A DNA stretch of 64,000 nucleotides from Corynespora cassiicola. Its lineage: Eukaryota > Ascomycota > Dothideomycetes > Pleosporales > Corynesporascaceae. The translations under genes were made by a program, and so were the position numbers. Within the stretch, counting starts at the first letter, position 1, and every line of letters starts with the position of its first letter. The DNA is taken from assembly GCA_022059125.1 (NCBI GenBank), contig JAEUWY010000006.1, forward strand, positions 1,054,001 to 1,118,000, written 5' to 3'. The notes under the pieces were generated by a model. The model was given only the letters and a program-made list of their open reading frames with translations, searched no databases and had not been told where the DNA came from. Below are positions 25,071-36,270 of the stretch, in pieces.

Positions 25071-26463
25071 CCAGAGGTAGAGTATTGGGGGGGTAGGGAC
25101 CTCGAGAACCGGCGAGGTGCAGTGTGCAGCGTTGGACGTGGCACAGGTCGGGGGCGGCGAGTGGTGCAGCGGAAGCGGCAGCGGCAGCAGCGGTGGCAGC
25201 AGCAGCAGCAGCAGGCACAACGACGGCGGGATCAAACGGCGGGGGGAAGAAGGCCGGGACTGGACGAGCAGAGGGCGGCGAGGACGGCGGGCGAGGGCGG
25301 GAGGAGGTGAAGGTGTGTGGGCGTGTGGGCGTGTGGGCGGGTGGAGGTGGGATGCTGAGGTCGTCGGCGACCAAGGGCTGCAGCGCCTTTGCTTTCACTC
25401 GAGTGGCGGCTGGGATCCTTTATTTGCGGTCGCGGCGGCAGGCCCCCCTGAGGATAGACTTTTGCAGGAAACAGAGGCGGGTCGAAACAAAGTCACGAGC
25501 GACAGGCAGGGACGTGGAGGAGAGAGCATGGAAAGCATGGGCAGCATGGGCAGGCGGTGCAAGAAAAGACGGTCTCGTCAGGAGGAGGGCGAGCGAAGCG
25601 TCCGCCCACCGTCAGACGTCTCGCGCAGCCTGGCTGAGGCGGCGGTTGGCCAATGGCGCGGCGGCGCTAGCCTCCTCACACGCGCTAGTGTTTCGAGCCC
25701 TCACTGCTCTCCTCTGTTGGCCGCCCTGGGGCCCTACCGGCCGACACAACCGTCGATGAGCTTCATGGATACCGCGGGCATAGCAGCGCACCCCGTCAAT
25801 TCCCAGCGCTGCACCCGCCGCACAGACTGCCCGAAGCGGCCTGCCATGCGCGTGTCGTCGCCCAGAAGAGGCTGCCCGGGCGCGCCCCCATGGTCCGGCG
25901 CCGGCGGAGGGCGGCGGAGCCAGCGGAACCTTCATCTATCTGGAGAGCATCGTCCTGCTGCTGCCTGCCGCGTGCCTGCGTTTGGGCCGCCGCCTGCACA
26001 CGTCTCGGCTGTTATTGTTGTTGTTGCTATCGCGCCTGCCATCGTCAACACAGCAGCACACTCGGGCGTCGTGGGTTGAGTGCACGGTATGCTGACTGGC
26101 CGAGTGTGCCTCGCAGCCTTGCCTGCGCCAGCCCAGACGGGATGCGTCTCACGCAGCGCTGGGCCAGAGCGCGCAGCCTCAACCCCATCCAGGGCGGCGC
26201 GCCCTGCGCAACGCCTGTCCTCCTCTTTATTTTAACCGTTGGCCGGCGGCTGGCGGCCAGTTGGCTCCGTGTTTCTGTTTCCACGCGGGCGGCCAGGACG
26301 ACGCGGGCGAGCGCATGGACAGGACGGGGCAAGCAGAGGGAGACCCTGCGCCCGCGCCCGCGCCCGCCCGCCAAAACCACGACGTGCCGCCGCTGGGCCC
26401 CCATGACGCGCTGGCGGGTGGCGGCCGTGCTGGCGCAGTCGGCGGGCGGCCACCTACGCGGCT

Positions 26464-26491
26464 CGCAGCACGCAGCACGCAGCACGCAGCA
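26464..26491 (+). repeat. (CGCAGCA)4 tandem repeat
   Basis: Four perfect copies of a 7-bp unit. A 7-bp period is not codon-like, which supports this segment being non-coding. Confidence 0.9.
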
Positions 26492-27236
26492 GCCGTTTGC
26501 GCATGCATCTGCTGTGTATACACAAAGAGCCGCCGAGCAGAATCACGCTGCGAGTACCGCCGAGCTGCCGCCTGCGAGACCCGCAGTCCATTTCGCCAAA
26601 CCGCGAACTGCAGTTTGCGAAGCCTGCCCTCGTCGATGCGTCCCGGTGGTTCGCTGATCGCTCCAGTCTGGCGACGGAGCAGCAAAGGGTCGCGTACCGA
26701 GCGCCTGGTTGGTGACTTTTTTTAGAATGACGTCTTCGCGCGAGCAACGGCGGTCCTGCATGCGCGCATGCCTGTGTGCCTGCTTGCACTCGAGCTCTGC
26801 ACCCTCTGCTTTCCCCATTCTGGCCTCTGCACGTGGAACCTTCTACCAGTCTTCCGAGCTTGACCTTGACCTTGCCAGCCAAACATCGCCGCGCCCTGCT
26901 TGTTGTGCCTGTTCCTCGACCAAAACTCTCCAGCCTTCTAGAAGTCGAAGCCTGCCTGCCCCCCCTCCGAGTGGCCGCCACACCCGCAAGGCCCCAAATA
27001 CAAGATATTCCCCCTTGGCCACCTCCCAGCTGCCCACAGCCTTCTCTGGTACCCTTCTGCACACTATATTATCCTCCGTGCATCTGCATGGGAGAAGTGC
27101 TACAGCTGCCAAAGCTGCAGCCTGCACCGTTGCATTCGCCATTCCCCTTACCCACCACCCAGGTATCCACTCACCAACTCTGCGTCGGTAGGGCAAGTCA
27201 TCACCACCCCGGCAGTCAGACGTCGTCATCGTCACC

Positions 27237-29168
27237 ATGGCCGCCTATGACGGATATCGCAGCCAACCCGACCATCACCACCACCACAACCAACATTCTG
27301 CCTACTCATCGTCCTACGACCCCAGCTACGACCCGCGAGCCTACCAGCAGCAGCCTCCGTCCTACCCAAAGGACTCCAGCTATCGTGACCCTGCTCGCCC
27401 GCCCTCGCGCTCGTCCTCTCGCGCCCCTTCAGATGGAACCGCTCAGCCTCTCAACGCTGCCCTTAACAATGCCTTTGACAAGTCCGACTCAGCCCAGCGA
27501 GTGGACCCGGAGCTTATTGCGCAGATCACCGCCGAAGTCAAGAAGTCTGTACTCGACGAGATCAAGATGAGCGGGGTCCACCCAGGTGTCACCGCGCAGC
27601 CTCAGCCTGCTCCTGCGCCGCAGCAATACGTCCCGCAGTCACCCTCGACATCCGCATCCTTCCCCTCCCGTAACGTATACACGCCGCCATCGCCTAAGCA
27701 TCCCGACTATTCAAGCCACGGATCTGAGTCTCCAGATCCGCTAAGCCACGACCCCCTGTTCGACGGCACCGACGATACTCCTACCCCGCGCTACGAGAGA
27801 AGCGCACCCGTCGATATCCCTCTGGAGAAGTCGAGGCCAAGGCCCCCTCCACCAGCTTCAAGCATGCCAAACGATGTCGAGTACAGCCCCATTGAGAAGA
27901 TGTGGCAGCCTCTCTTCGACCTGCAAGGGAAGCCTACGCCGCGTCTTGGGCAGTTCCTGCGGGGCTTGGCCATCCATCTGGTGAGTAGTGCTGCTTAGCT
28001 GCCACATGCCCATCCAAGCTGATCCCTCGTAGATTGAAGACTATGAACCCAAGAAGAGCCTAGTCATTCCTCCGTCAAAGATGCTCAAATTCTACACTGA
28101 CGTAAAATTACCAGACGAAGTATATCCTTGGCAGAGTACGTCTCCGTGTCCAATTCCCTTGCAGTCTAGCGCTGACAGACACCAGAAATATTTGGAGAAA
28201 TGGGATATTCTAATCTTTCAAAACTCTATCGCGAAATGCGATGTCAGCATCATTTCATCCAAGAGCATTCTGCGGAGCAGCCTATCATCCCGGCATTGAC
28301 ACCCGAAGGCTTCCAGGAATGGATGATTGTCATGATCCAGGCTTACCCAGAGGAAGAGTATGCCCGCCTCTCCAGGGCGGTTCTGGATATGCCTATAAGC
28401 AACGCCGACGACGTTAAAGAAAGATTCCCCAAAGAGCTTCCCAGGAGGCTGCTGCCGGTGTCAGGGAATTTGCAGGCCCAGCAAAGGTGCACCGCCATTT
28501 TTTCCGCTGAACAGGTTGGCCCGTTACGCAGAGCCCCGACTTTCCCCCCGCCTCCACCCATGGGTCAAAGTACTAGGACCGCTACAAATCTAGAACGCGA
28601 GCGCAGCCCGTACGCAGGCCAACCGGATTCCCGAGTTATTGACTCGGAGGATGAGCAAGACGAGCCGCCTTCCGTGCAGCTGGAGCGTGAGCGCAAACCA
28701 TACTCTGCTGCCCCAGGTGGTGGAAAAGTCTATGACGATGGAATGAGCCGCAGCATGCATTCGGACACATCCATCCACGAGCAGCGACGTCGCACCCAAT
28801 CTACTGCAAGCCAAAGCCAATGGGCCCCGCCACCCAATGGCGCACAGTATTCTCATCCTGCTACACAGGCAAGCAGCCGCCGTCCAAGAAGTCCTAGTTT
28901 CTCAGGCTATGGAACGCGCTCTGACCCCAACATCTACGATTCCGAGGAGGACTCTCGTAGGTTCGCCAAGGATGCAGAGATGAGGAGAACGGATTGGACC
29001 AGGCGCCATGCCGACGACGACCCTTTTCCCGGTGGCCACCACAGGAGAAGCACAGCTGGCACTGACAGCTCCTACGAATCTCAGCCCCGATCGGTTTATG
29101 ATGACGACTATCACAAGAGCAGGTCAGGTAGCAATGGATATGGCGGATACGACTCTCGACGCTACTAA
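27237..29168 (+). CDS. DUF7514-domain protein, disordered flanks
   Basis: Exons 27237-27980, 28033-28135 and 28186-29168 give 609 residues. The first 210 residues are low-complexity (His, Tyr, Gln, Ser, Pro) with a short helix (VDPELIAQITAEVKKSVLDEI). Residues about 215-400 form a conserved globular block: PIEKMWQPLFDLQGKPTPR, then LGQFLRGLAIHL and, after two introns, IFGEMGYSNLSKLYREMRC and GFQEWMIVMIQAYPEEEYARL. This resembles the fungal domain catalogued as DUF7514. The rest is charged and disordered, with repeated ERER/ERKPY elements. The function is unknown; the conserved Trp/Leu pattern suggests a protein-interaction fold. The second intron was placed by frame and by the PWQ-KIFGEMG join. 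Confidence 0.8.
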
Positions 29169-29776
29169 ATCAGGACACGAAACCGATAACAGCATGCGCA
29201 AGAGCCTCCCACTATGTAACGATTCTTCTACACGGCCTTTCGTCTTCTTAGTAGAGACTACTGTTGCTCGCTCGCTTGTTTTCCTTTGTTTTGTTGGGCG
29301 TAGATGGGCTACGACTTGGATGGTGCAGAATGTTTTCTCATACCCCTTTCAGTTTTTGGAGAATCAACATACCCCTTGCGATTCTGTATACCTGGAGATT
29401 CATCTCATTTCTTTGTACGAGACTTGGAAATCGACTTTTTCATGCGGTGGTTTTGGCGGGCATTCTAATTTCGTTTCTACTTGTGGCAGGAAATGTATGA
29501 TATTAGATAGTAGTTCACCTAGGTAGTTTCAAAACAAATGTTTTCCCTTGATATAGTGATACTTGTTGGATTCTATGCGCGTTACTGCAAAGTTACAGTG
29601 CTATATACCTACCTACCTGGATTGCAGACCTCTGGAGGTCGGGATAGGCCAGATAACATGTCATGTGATCCGCGTAAATGCCAAGACCACTTAACGCGAC
29701 TTTGGCACGACGCGTTCGTTCCTCATGAGTTCCTAGCTTCACGATTTTGACAACACGCCCACTCAACACCAGCAGA
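29169..29776. other. Intergenic region
   Basis: No gene seen. Probable 3' UTR of the DUF7514 gene followed by the RFC5 promoter. Confidence 0.4.
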
Positions 29777-31004
29777 ATGGCTCTTCTCGTTGATAAACAC
29801 CGGCCACGGAATTTGGAAGCTCTCAGCTACCACCCGGAACTGTCCGAACGCCTGAGAGCATTGGTAGGCTTTCTCACACGCGTCCATGATTGAACCTTGC
29901 TAATGGAGCCTTGCTCTTTAGGCGCAAAGCGGCGACTTTCCACACCTTCTTGTCTACGGCCCCTCCGGAGCGGGCAAGAAAACCAGAATCGTAGCGACAC
30001 TGAAAGAACTCTACGGCCCCGGTGTCGAAAAGATCAAAATTGACGCTCGCGTCTTCCAAACCACGACGAATCGCAAGCTCGATTTCAATATTGTAACCTC
30101 CGTCTACCACCTAGAGATCACGCCTTCAGATGTCGGCAATTACGATCGTGTCGTCATTCAAGATTTGCTCAAGGAAGTGGCACAAACCCAACAAGTCGAC
30201 CTCGGTGCAAAGCAGAGGTTCAAGGTCGTGGTCATCAATGAAGCTGACCATTTGACGAGGGATGCACAAGCTGCGCTGAGGAGAACCATGGAGAAATACA
30301 GCCCCAATCTGCGATTGATCTTGCTAGCAAATTCGACAAGCAATATCATTGCGCCCATTCGGAGTAGAACCTTGCTGGTCAGAGTGGCTGCCCCGACCGA
30401 GGATGAGATTTGCGGCGTGCTGAGGAAAGTCGGCGCAAAGGAGGGATGGAAAGAAGTCGACGGCTTGAACAAGAGAATTGCCACAGAGAGCGGGCGCAAT
30501 CTGAGAAAGGCACTCTTGATGTATGAAGCCGTTCATGCGCAGAAGTAAGTTGTCCAAGTTCGTATCCATGATCTAGGTACTAACTTGTGACAGTGAGAAT
30601 GTCACCGAGACGACGCACATACCCCCTCCAGATTGGGAGGCTCTCATCGCTCAAGTAGCCGATCAGATTGTCCAGGAGCGTAGCACCCAACGCCTTCTTC
30701 AAGTCCGCGCCGCGCTCTACGACTTGCTCTCGCACTGCATCGACCCCACCACGATCCTCAAGACATTAACTTGGAAGCTGATACCCCACACCGACGATGT
30801 GCTCAAGCCAGAGGTCATCAAATGGGCTACCTTCTACGAGCACCGGATCAAGACAGGTACCAAAGTTATTTTCCATCTCGAAGCCTTTGTCGCCAAATAC
30901 ATGCGAATTTACGAGAGGTACGTATTCAGAAAAGCCCAACGTGGGGATGACGCACATATTGACAAAACCCCAGCCACCTGATGGGTGTAGATTTCGACGA
31001 CTGA
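29777..31004 (+). CDS. RFC5: Replication factor C 38 kDa subunit (yeast Rfc5)
   Basis: Clamp-loader subunit, present in RFC and in the alternative Rad24, Ctf18 and Elg1 loaders, that opens PCNA or 9-1-1 rings. Exons 29777-29863, 29922-30544, 30594-30917 and 30974-31004 give 354 residues. The start MALLVDKHRPR is the conserved opening. The P-loop is the GPSGAGKK variant (residues 42-49), typical of this subunit, followed by NEADHLTRDAQAALRRTMEKY and SRT. The last exon has only 31 nt and adds HLMGVDFDD before the stop; reading on without the splice gives a different, longer end that lacks the conserved terminus. This is Rfc5 in yeast numbering and RFC3 in human numbering. Confidence 0.95.
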
Positions 31005-31281
31005 TGACGAAAACGAACAAATTCCAACACAATTGAGACGGCAACATCATCATCGCGCGTCTAAGTAGAAAAGAAAGGCGTTTGGAGTTGTTGAGATGGG
31101 TCGCACATTCCGGCGTCAAACGATTGGTTGGGGTCTACTACGTCATAGCATGAGCTCCTACTACAATAACTGCGTCGAAGCTTCTGAGCTTCACCCACAT
31201 TTCACTGAACCTCGTTTCCAATTTGAATTCGCGTGTCTGAACTTCTCTCCCCTGTCCATCCAACATCAACCAATCCTCACC

Positions 31282-31954
31282 ATGTCTAAGAACCTCATGG
31301 ACACCGAGCCCGGAGGCGAGCAGACGCAGTACGAAGGCATCCATACCTTCGTCAAGCCCCACAGCAAGCAAGCCGGTCAATTAGGCGGTAAAGCCCCCCT
31401 TCCCCCCCCTTTCTGCATCTCCCTTTTCCGCATTCCCCCTCCCTCCTGTAATCCCCATGCACGCCGATCCGACATCTCCCCCATCAATGCAACCAACCCA
31501 GCACACGCTAACCCCGAACCCACCACCCACAGACCCCGCAACAGGCACGACGACGGAAATCAACAAGGCGGCGTCCAACGCGCCGAATACGCAGGGCGTC
31601 ACCCCCGCCGAGAAGATGCGCTACGGACAGGCCATCTCGGAGGGGGGCGTGGGCGGGAAGACGACGGAGGCGACGGGCGAGGCGGCGACGGCTGGTACGT
31701 AGTTGATGCTCCACTTTGCGTGGTCTTTTCGTACTCTTTTGCCCTTTTCGTAACTCGTATCGCGCGCTGGTCGAGAGATGATCAAGGGGCGGTCACATGC
31801 TGACGTGGAAATTTTTTGGGCTTTGGCTGATGATCGTGTAGGTGGGTTCGGGGGCACTGATGCGTTGGAGGAGCAGGGAGAGGGGTTTGCGAAGCAGAGG
31901 AGCGAGCAGGGGTATGGTGGTGAGCGGGATATGAGGAGGGATGTTGGTGCGTAA
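31282..31954 (+). CDS. Small hydrophilic protein, unknown function
   Basis: Exons 31282-31387, 31533-31694 and 31842-31954 give 126 residues, and every junction is canonical and in phase. The protein is rich in Gly, Thr, Glu, Gln and Lys with almost no hydrophobic stretches: MSKNLMDTEPGGEQ, GIHTFVKPHSKQAG, GVTPAEKMRYGQAISEGG, and a Gly-rich, charged end (EQGYGGERDMRRDVGA). The composition recalls late-embryogenesis-abundant or conidiation-type stress proteins, but no family is recognised. Consistent codon phase across three exons makes a real gene likely. Confidence 0.7.
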
Positions 31955-32203
31955 AGATGCGGTGGGGTGGTGGCATGGCATCGAGATCGAGTCGTGTTTG
32001 TTTGTTTGTTATACGAATCATGTGAATATTCAATTTTGTTCTTTCTCTTTTGTCTTGCGGATGCAAGGCTGATGACTGGGTATCTGAAATTCCGAAAAAG
32101 GAGAAGACTAGAGCATGCATAGAACGAAAGGACCCCCGTGAACGCCGTCCGTGCTGAAAAGTGAACTTTTTTCTTCGTGTCGTGGAGGGGATGGGTGGAT
32201 GCA

Positions 32204-33022
32204 TCATGCGGCCTTGCCCTTGCCCTTGCCCTCGTACTTTGCGTTTTCCTCGGAGACTTCTTCCTCCTCCTCGCTATCGCTCATGAACTCGTCATCCTCG
32301 TCCCAACCAAACATGGCCTTTGGCGCCGCGGGTTTCGAAGACGACGACGACGCCTCAGGCTGATCAACATCCTCCTCCTCCTCCGAACTCTCCCTCTGTG
32401 CCATCAGCATCTTCTCAATAGCCTCGCGCGTCTTATTCTCCGCCTCGCGCTTATTCTCAACAAACTCGCCATCCAACCGGGCCCGCCCGGACGCATTGCG
32501 AATCTCCTCCTGCTTGCGCTCTGTGCTCGCGACAATGTCCTCCCAACGCTTCTTGCGCTCTTCCTTCTCCCGCTGCTCCATTTCGGGCTTGATGGCGAGG
32601 TACTCGGCCAGGGCCTTTGCCTCTGCGACGGTGCGCAGGCGCCGTCCATCGAGGTTGCGCGACGAGGCGTTTGCGTCGCCGTTCTGCCGCTTCTTGCGAG
32701 ACGACATGCGGCCGCCCTGCGCACGCAGGATGGAGCCGAAGCCACCTTTGCCTCCGCATAGGGGAACCGTCAGGCGGAGGGGCAGGAAGGTGTCGGCGGG
32801 GGAGGAGAGCAGCGAGGAGATGGGGGTGGAGGCGTCGTGGCAGACGGTGCGGCGCGCGTTGGTGGTTAGGATGTAGGACGAGTTTGCGACCCAGGGGGCG
32901 CGCTCGTGGAGTGTGTCGTAGATGGAGGTGAGGGGTGCATCCTTGGGGGTTGCGAAGGCGATATTTTGGCCGCGGAGGCTGTTCACGATGATGGTGATGG
33001 GAGACTGGGTGGCGGACTCCAT
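32204..33022 (-). CDS. SDE2: Sde2, ubiquitin-fold splicing/telomere maintenance protein
   Basis: Single-exon protein of 272 residues. In fission yeast the Sde2 precursor is cut after a Gly-Gly in its N-terminal ubiquitin-like fold, and the freed C-terminal part (starting with Lys) joins the spliceosome to help excise particular introns; loss affects telomeric silencing. Here a ubiquitin-like segment (ITIIVNSLRGQNIAFATP... to LRLTVPLCGG, about residues 8-90) is followed directly by KGGFGSILRAQGGRMS, the invariant processing site. Then come RNLDGRRLRTVAEAKALAEYL, a charged coiled coil (EQREKEERKKRWEDI) and an acidic Ser/Glu tail. It is divergent from RPS10, with about 365 bp between start codons. 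Confidence 0.93.
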   Translation of the reverse strand: MESATQSPITIIVNSLRGQNIAFATPKDAPLTSIYDTLHERAPWVANSSYILTTNARRTVCHDASTPISSLLSSPADTFLPLRLTVPLCGGKGGFGSILRAQGGRMSSRKKRQNGDANASSRNLDGRRLRTVAEAKALAEYLAIKPEMEQREKEERKKRWEDIVASTERKQEEIRNASGRARLDGEFVENKREAENKTREAIEKMLMAQRESSEEEEDVDQPEASSSSSKPAAPKAMFGWDEDDEFMSDSEEEEEVSEENAKYEGKGKGKAA

Positions 33023-33387
33023 GGCGGCGGTTATGTTGGGTTGAGTGTAGATGATGTGTGCGGATCAGCGGATGCTGCGAGGATATAGAGTATTCTGGCT
33101 GGTAGCGTGATTGAGGAGCGGCCTCGGGCGGTTGGGCGGTTCGACCAGGAATTCGGTGTGCTGCTGTAGTAGACGAGGGCAGATGGCACTGATGTTCGCC
33201 CAAGGGCCCAGACGACTTCACATCACCAAACGACGCTAAAGTCGACGTTTCTTGGTCCGTGCCTCGGTAAACCTCTTGGCACTCCTCCACCGCACTGCAC
33301 ACAAAATCGTACGTCGCTCCTCCGAACTTCTCCTCCATCGACCGACTAACGACACCCCGACAGCAACAACCCCCCACAGCCGTCAAG
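33023..33387. other. Bidirectional promoter SDE2 / RPS10
   Basis: A 365-bp gap between two divergent start codons. It ends in a pyrimidine-rich leader before RPS10. No specific binding site is claimed. Confidence 0.5.
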
Positions 33388-34107
33388 ATGCTTATCCCCA
33401 AGGCCGATCGCAAGAAGATCCACGAGTTAGTAAATCTGTTTCCCGAGCCATTGAATGCCATACTGACCATGCGACTCCAGGTACCTCTTCCGCGGTTAGT
33501 ATTTTTCCTCGAAGCCATGGCTATGGCAAAAAATACACTTTTGCGGCTTCAAGCTGCTTTTTCACAAAGGAGAGGCTGACACACGGTCACCACAGAGGGC
33601 GTTCTCGTCGCGAAGAAGGACTACAACCAGCCTACCCACGGCGAAATTGACACCAAGAACCTCTATGTCATCAAGGCTTGTGCGTATACCCCCCATACAT
33701 GCGAACCCTCTGCTTTTGCTGTGAGTTGGGCGCGTTCTGACCTTTTCCCCACAGGCCAGTCCCTTACCTCCCGTGGCTACCTGAAGACCCGTTTCTCGTG
33801 GCAGTACTACTACTACACCCTTACCCCCGAGGGTCTCGACTACCTCCGTGAATGGCTCCACCTCCCCGCCGAGATCGTTCCCCAGACCCACATCAAGCAG
33901 CAGCGCACCCACGCTCCTCCCCGTGGCATGCTCGGCGGTGACGAGCGCGAGAGGCGCGGTGGCGGCCGTGGTGGCCGTGGCGGTGACCGTGACGGCTACC
34001 GCCGCCGCGATGCTGGCGAGAAGGGTGAGGGCGGTGCCCCCGGCGAGTTCAAGCCTGAGTTCCGCGGTGGATTCGGACGTGGCCGTGGCGGTGCTCCTGC
34101 CTCTTAA
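33388..34107 (+). CDS. RPS10: 40S ribosomal protein eS10
   Basis: Small-subunit protein at the 40S beak. Exons are 33388-33425, 33481-33494, 33596-33679 and 33755-34107, giving 162 residues, the usual length. The reading is [69 protein letters not shown], then an Arg/Gly-rich tail ending RGRGGAPAS. The second coding exon is only 14 nt (GTACCTCTTCCGCG) and supplies the Tyr-Leu-Phe-Arg core of the first conserved block. Flanking introns are 55 and 101 nt and start with GTTAGT. The 5' clustering of introns is typical of fungal ribosomal protein genes. Confidence 0.96.
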
Positions 34108-34658
34108 GCAGCGCATGTGCTGCTAGCATCTAGGGAAGGGGGATTTTTTCAGGATTCATCATCAGTGAACCCATCTATCGATTGGGACCTCGGATCATCT
34201 TCATGTCGGGCTTTTTGCTTGCTGCATTACAAAATGGGTTCGGCCTTGGAGGCAATACGGCGAAATGAGAGGATGATACTTCGAATGGATCGGTCGTTCG
34301 AGATGCTGTCTCGTGTCTCTAATGATCATGTTCCCCAATATACCCAAAATCACTTCATGTGACTCGGAAAATGACAAGACGTTCATGACGCCATGCTCTG
34401 GAAAATGAGCATCGATTACTTAATACGTCTACCGTTCCTGTTGTGATGCGTCTCTTCCCTCGGCATGTTGATGGCCATTCTCAATGAGTGGTACCATGGT
34501 TTGACTGATTGGTGCAGCCAATGCTATTCCAATACACACTCACGTCATGACGTATCTGCAAGTATTGATTTATATATTCGCTGTCACGTATATACAGATA
34601 CCTCGACTCCTGACCCTTGCCTCTCAAATGCCGCACCATGCTGACCACCACCACCATA
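34108..34658. other. 3'-3' intergenic region
   Basis: Lies between the convergent RPS10 and amidohydrolase genes. No gene seen; it should hold both 3' UTRs. Confidence 0.4.
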
Positions 34659-36270
34659 TCACAAAGTATACGGCTCCTGCTTCCACGACACCCTCCTCTC
34701 ATCCCGCATGCGATCGAACCTCAACACACTCTGGAGCAAGACCTGCGTGCCGAGCGCACAATGCTCCTCCTTACAGAATTCTGCGGGGTTGTGGCTCACG
34801 CCCTCGCGGCAGGGGACGAAGATCATGCTCGTGGGGCAGCGCTTGCTCGCGTAGACGCTATCATGGCCAGCGCCGGACGTCATCTCCATGATGAGGCTAT
34901 GAGACGAAGGACCCAACACTGACTTGGCAGCCCTGTGCACCGAGTCGATGCAGTCCTGGTTGAAGGTGGTGGCGGGCGAGTCAAAGTCCTCTACGATGTC
35001 GACGGAGCAGGGGAGGCTGCGGGTGCAGCCGTCATTCGAGCCGTCGACGTCGTCTCCCGCGGCGATCTTGGGGAAGTCGGAGAGGACGCGGTGGAGCATT
35101 GTGGCGACGGTGGCGTTCTTCTTGGCACGGATGTCGAGGGTGAAGGATACGGATCCGGGGACGGTGTTTGTGGAGCCGGGCTTGAGGTTGAGGATTCCGG
35201 TCGAAGCAAGGGCGCCGTTGGCGGTCGCGAGGCGGTGCGAGTGCAGGATCATCTTGGAGGCGGTGAGGAGGGCATCTGCGCGGGACTTGAGGTCCGTGGT
35301 GCCCGTGTGCGTGTCTCTGCCCTTGACGTTCACCGTGAGCCACTTGTAGGCCTGGACGCCCGTCACGACGCCAATCTTCTTGTTGGCCATTTCGAGCAAG
35401 GGGCCCTGCTCGATGTGGAGTTCGAAGTGGGCGCCCATGGGGACGGACTCGTAGGATGCGGGGGTGCTCCCGAGATATCCAATGCGTGCGAGTTCAGACG
35501 CCATGGTGGCGGTTCCGGGGTATACTTCTCGCAGGTTGTGTGCCACTTCCTGCTCGATGCTTCCGGCCCAGACACCAGACGAAACCATGGACATTGGGAA
35601 ACGAGCTCCCTCCTCGCTTTTCACGAATCAGTGTTGAGTTCTCTTGTAGAAGGTAAAGGAGCTTACTTTGTCCAATTGACCACTCCAACAGGGTATTCCG
35701 TTTCGACCCAATTGTCCGCGAGAACCCTGAGCATCTCTACACCAGCTGTGACGCCCAAGATGCCATCATACCTGCCTCCCGTAGGTTGGGTATCCAGATG
35801 AGAGCCCACGAAGGTTGGGGGCTTGTCGTTTCTTACTCCAGGGCGGACCGCGAAGATGTTACCCATGGAGTCTACAGTGGTAGTGCACCCAAGTGCTTGT
35901 GTGGTTTGGACGAACCAGTCGCGCGCTTGCTTGTCAGCATCTGTGAGGGCGAGTCGAGACATTCCAGTCTCAGTCGGTGCTCTGCTCCGTGTCAGCCCGG
36001 ATTAGATCAGACGAGCATGTTAGAAACATACTTTCCCCATGGCGTGCCGGTCCCCCATTGACAAGTGTAGTGGATATCTTCCATGAGCCTGCTCTGGTTG
36101 ACTTTCAGGCTCCCCAGGAGCTCGTCGTCCATCTCTTTCGTGTGCAATTGCCATCTTGAGCTCCTCGAAAAGGCCCTAGCTCCTGATCGCGATAGGGCGG
36201 GGTATGGCGTGAAGCTCCGGCTGGCGAGCCTCAGGGCGGCAGACTGCGCTCTGCAGACGTGCAAAGCCAT
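34659..36270 (-). CDS. M20-family N-carbamoyl amino acid hydrolase / beta-ureidopropionase-like
   Basis: Di-metal amidohydrolase of the hydantoinase/carbamoylase group, which removes a carbamoyl group from N-carbamoyl amino acids; yeast-type members act on N-carbamoyl-beta-alanine in pyrimidine breakdown. Minus-strand exons are 36270-36032, 35981-35667 and 35616-34659, giving 503 residues. Metal and catalytic motifs seen: GSHLDTQPTGGRYDGILG, NEEGARFP (spanning a splice), FELHIEQGPLLE and MTSGAGHDS near the C terminus. The first 45 residues are rich in Arg, Ser and Ala and lack acidic residues (ALHVCRAQSAALRLASRSF), resembling a mitochondrial presequence. No other pyrimidine- or purine-catabolic gene is adjacent, so the substrate is uncertain; allantoate is an alternative. 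Confidence 0.88.

Larger units (their letters stand above)
24850..27236. other. 2.4 kb GC-rich divergent promoter region, STE11 / DUF7514 gene
   Basis: No gene supported. Several long open frames exist on both strands, but they overlap each other, are Ala/Arg/Gly/Pro-rich, match no family and look like a product of high GC. Repeats include (GTG)10 at 25041-25070, AGC-type triplets near 25160-25212, CGCGCC-type runs near 26350-26371, and (CGCAGCA)4 at 26464-26491. Long 5' leaders for both genes are likely, as is common for fungal MAPKKK genes. Confidence 0.5.

Noticed and set aside
25117..26657. Long open frames on the plus strand in the STE11 upstream region
   Set aside because: Ala/Arg/Gly-rich translations, overlapping open frames on both strands, repeats with a 7-bp period and no recognisable domain. 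Explained by high GC content.
30918..30981. Unspliced C terminus of RFC5 (ending DDAHIDKTPAT)
   Set aside because: The GTACGT donor and CCCCAG acceptor give the conserved HLMGVDFDD ending instead; the unspliced end matches nothing in the family.
32457..33518. 353-codon minus-strand frame crossing SDE2 and the RPS10 start
   Set aside because: Out-of-frame shadow of SDE2; Arg/His/Pro-rich with no domain, and it runs antisense through RPS10 exons.
34935..35801. 288-codon plus-strand open frame
   Set aside because: Antisense shadow of the M20 amidohydrolase gene.
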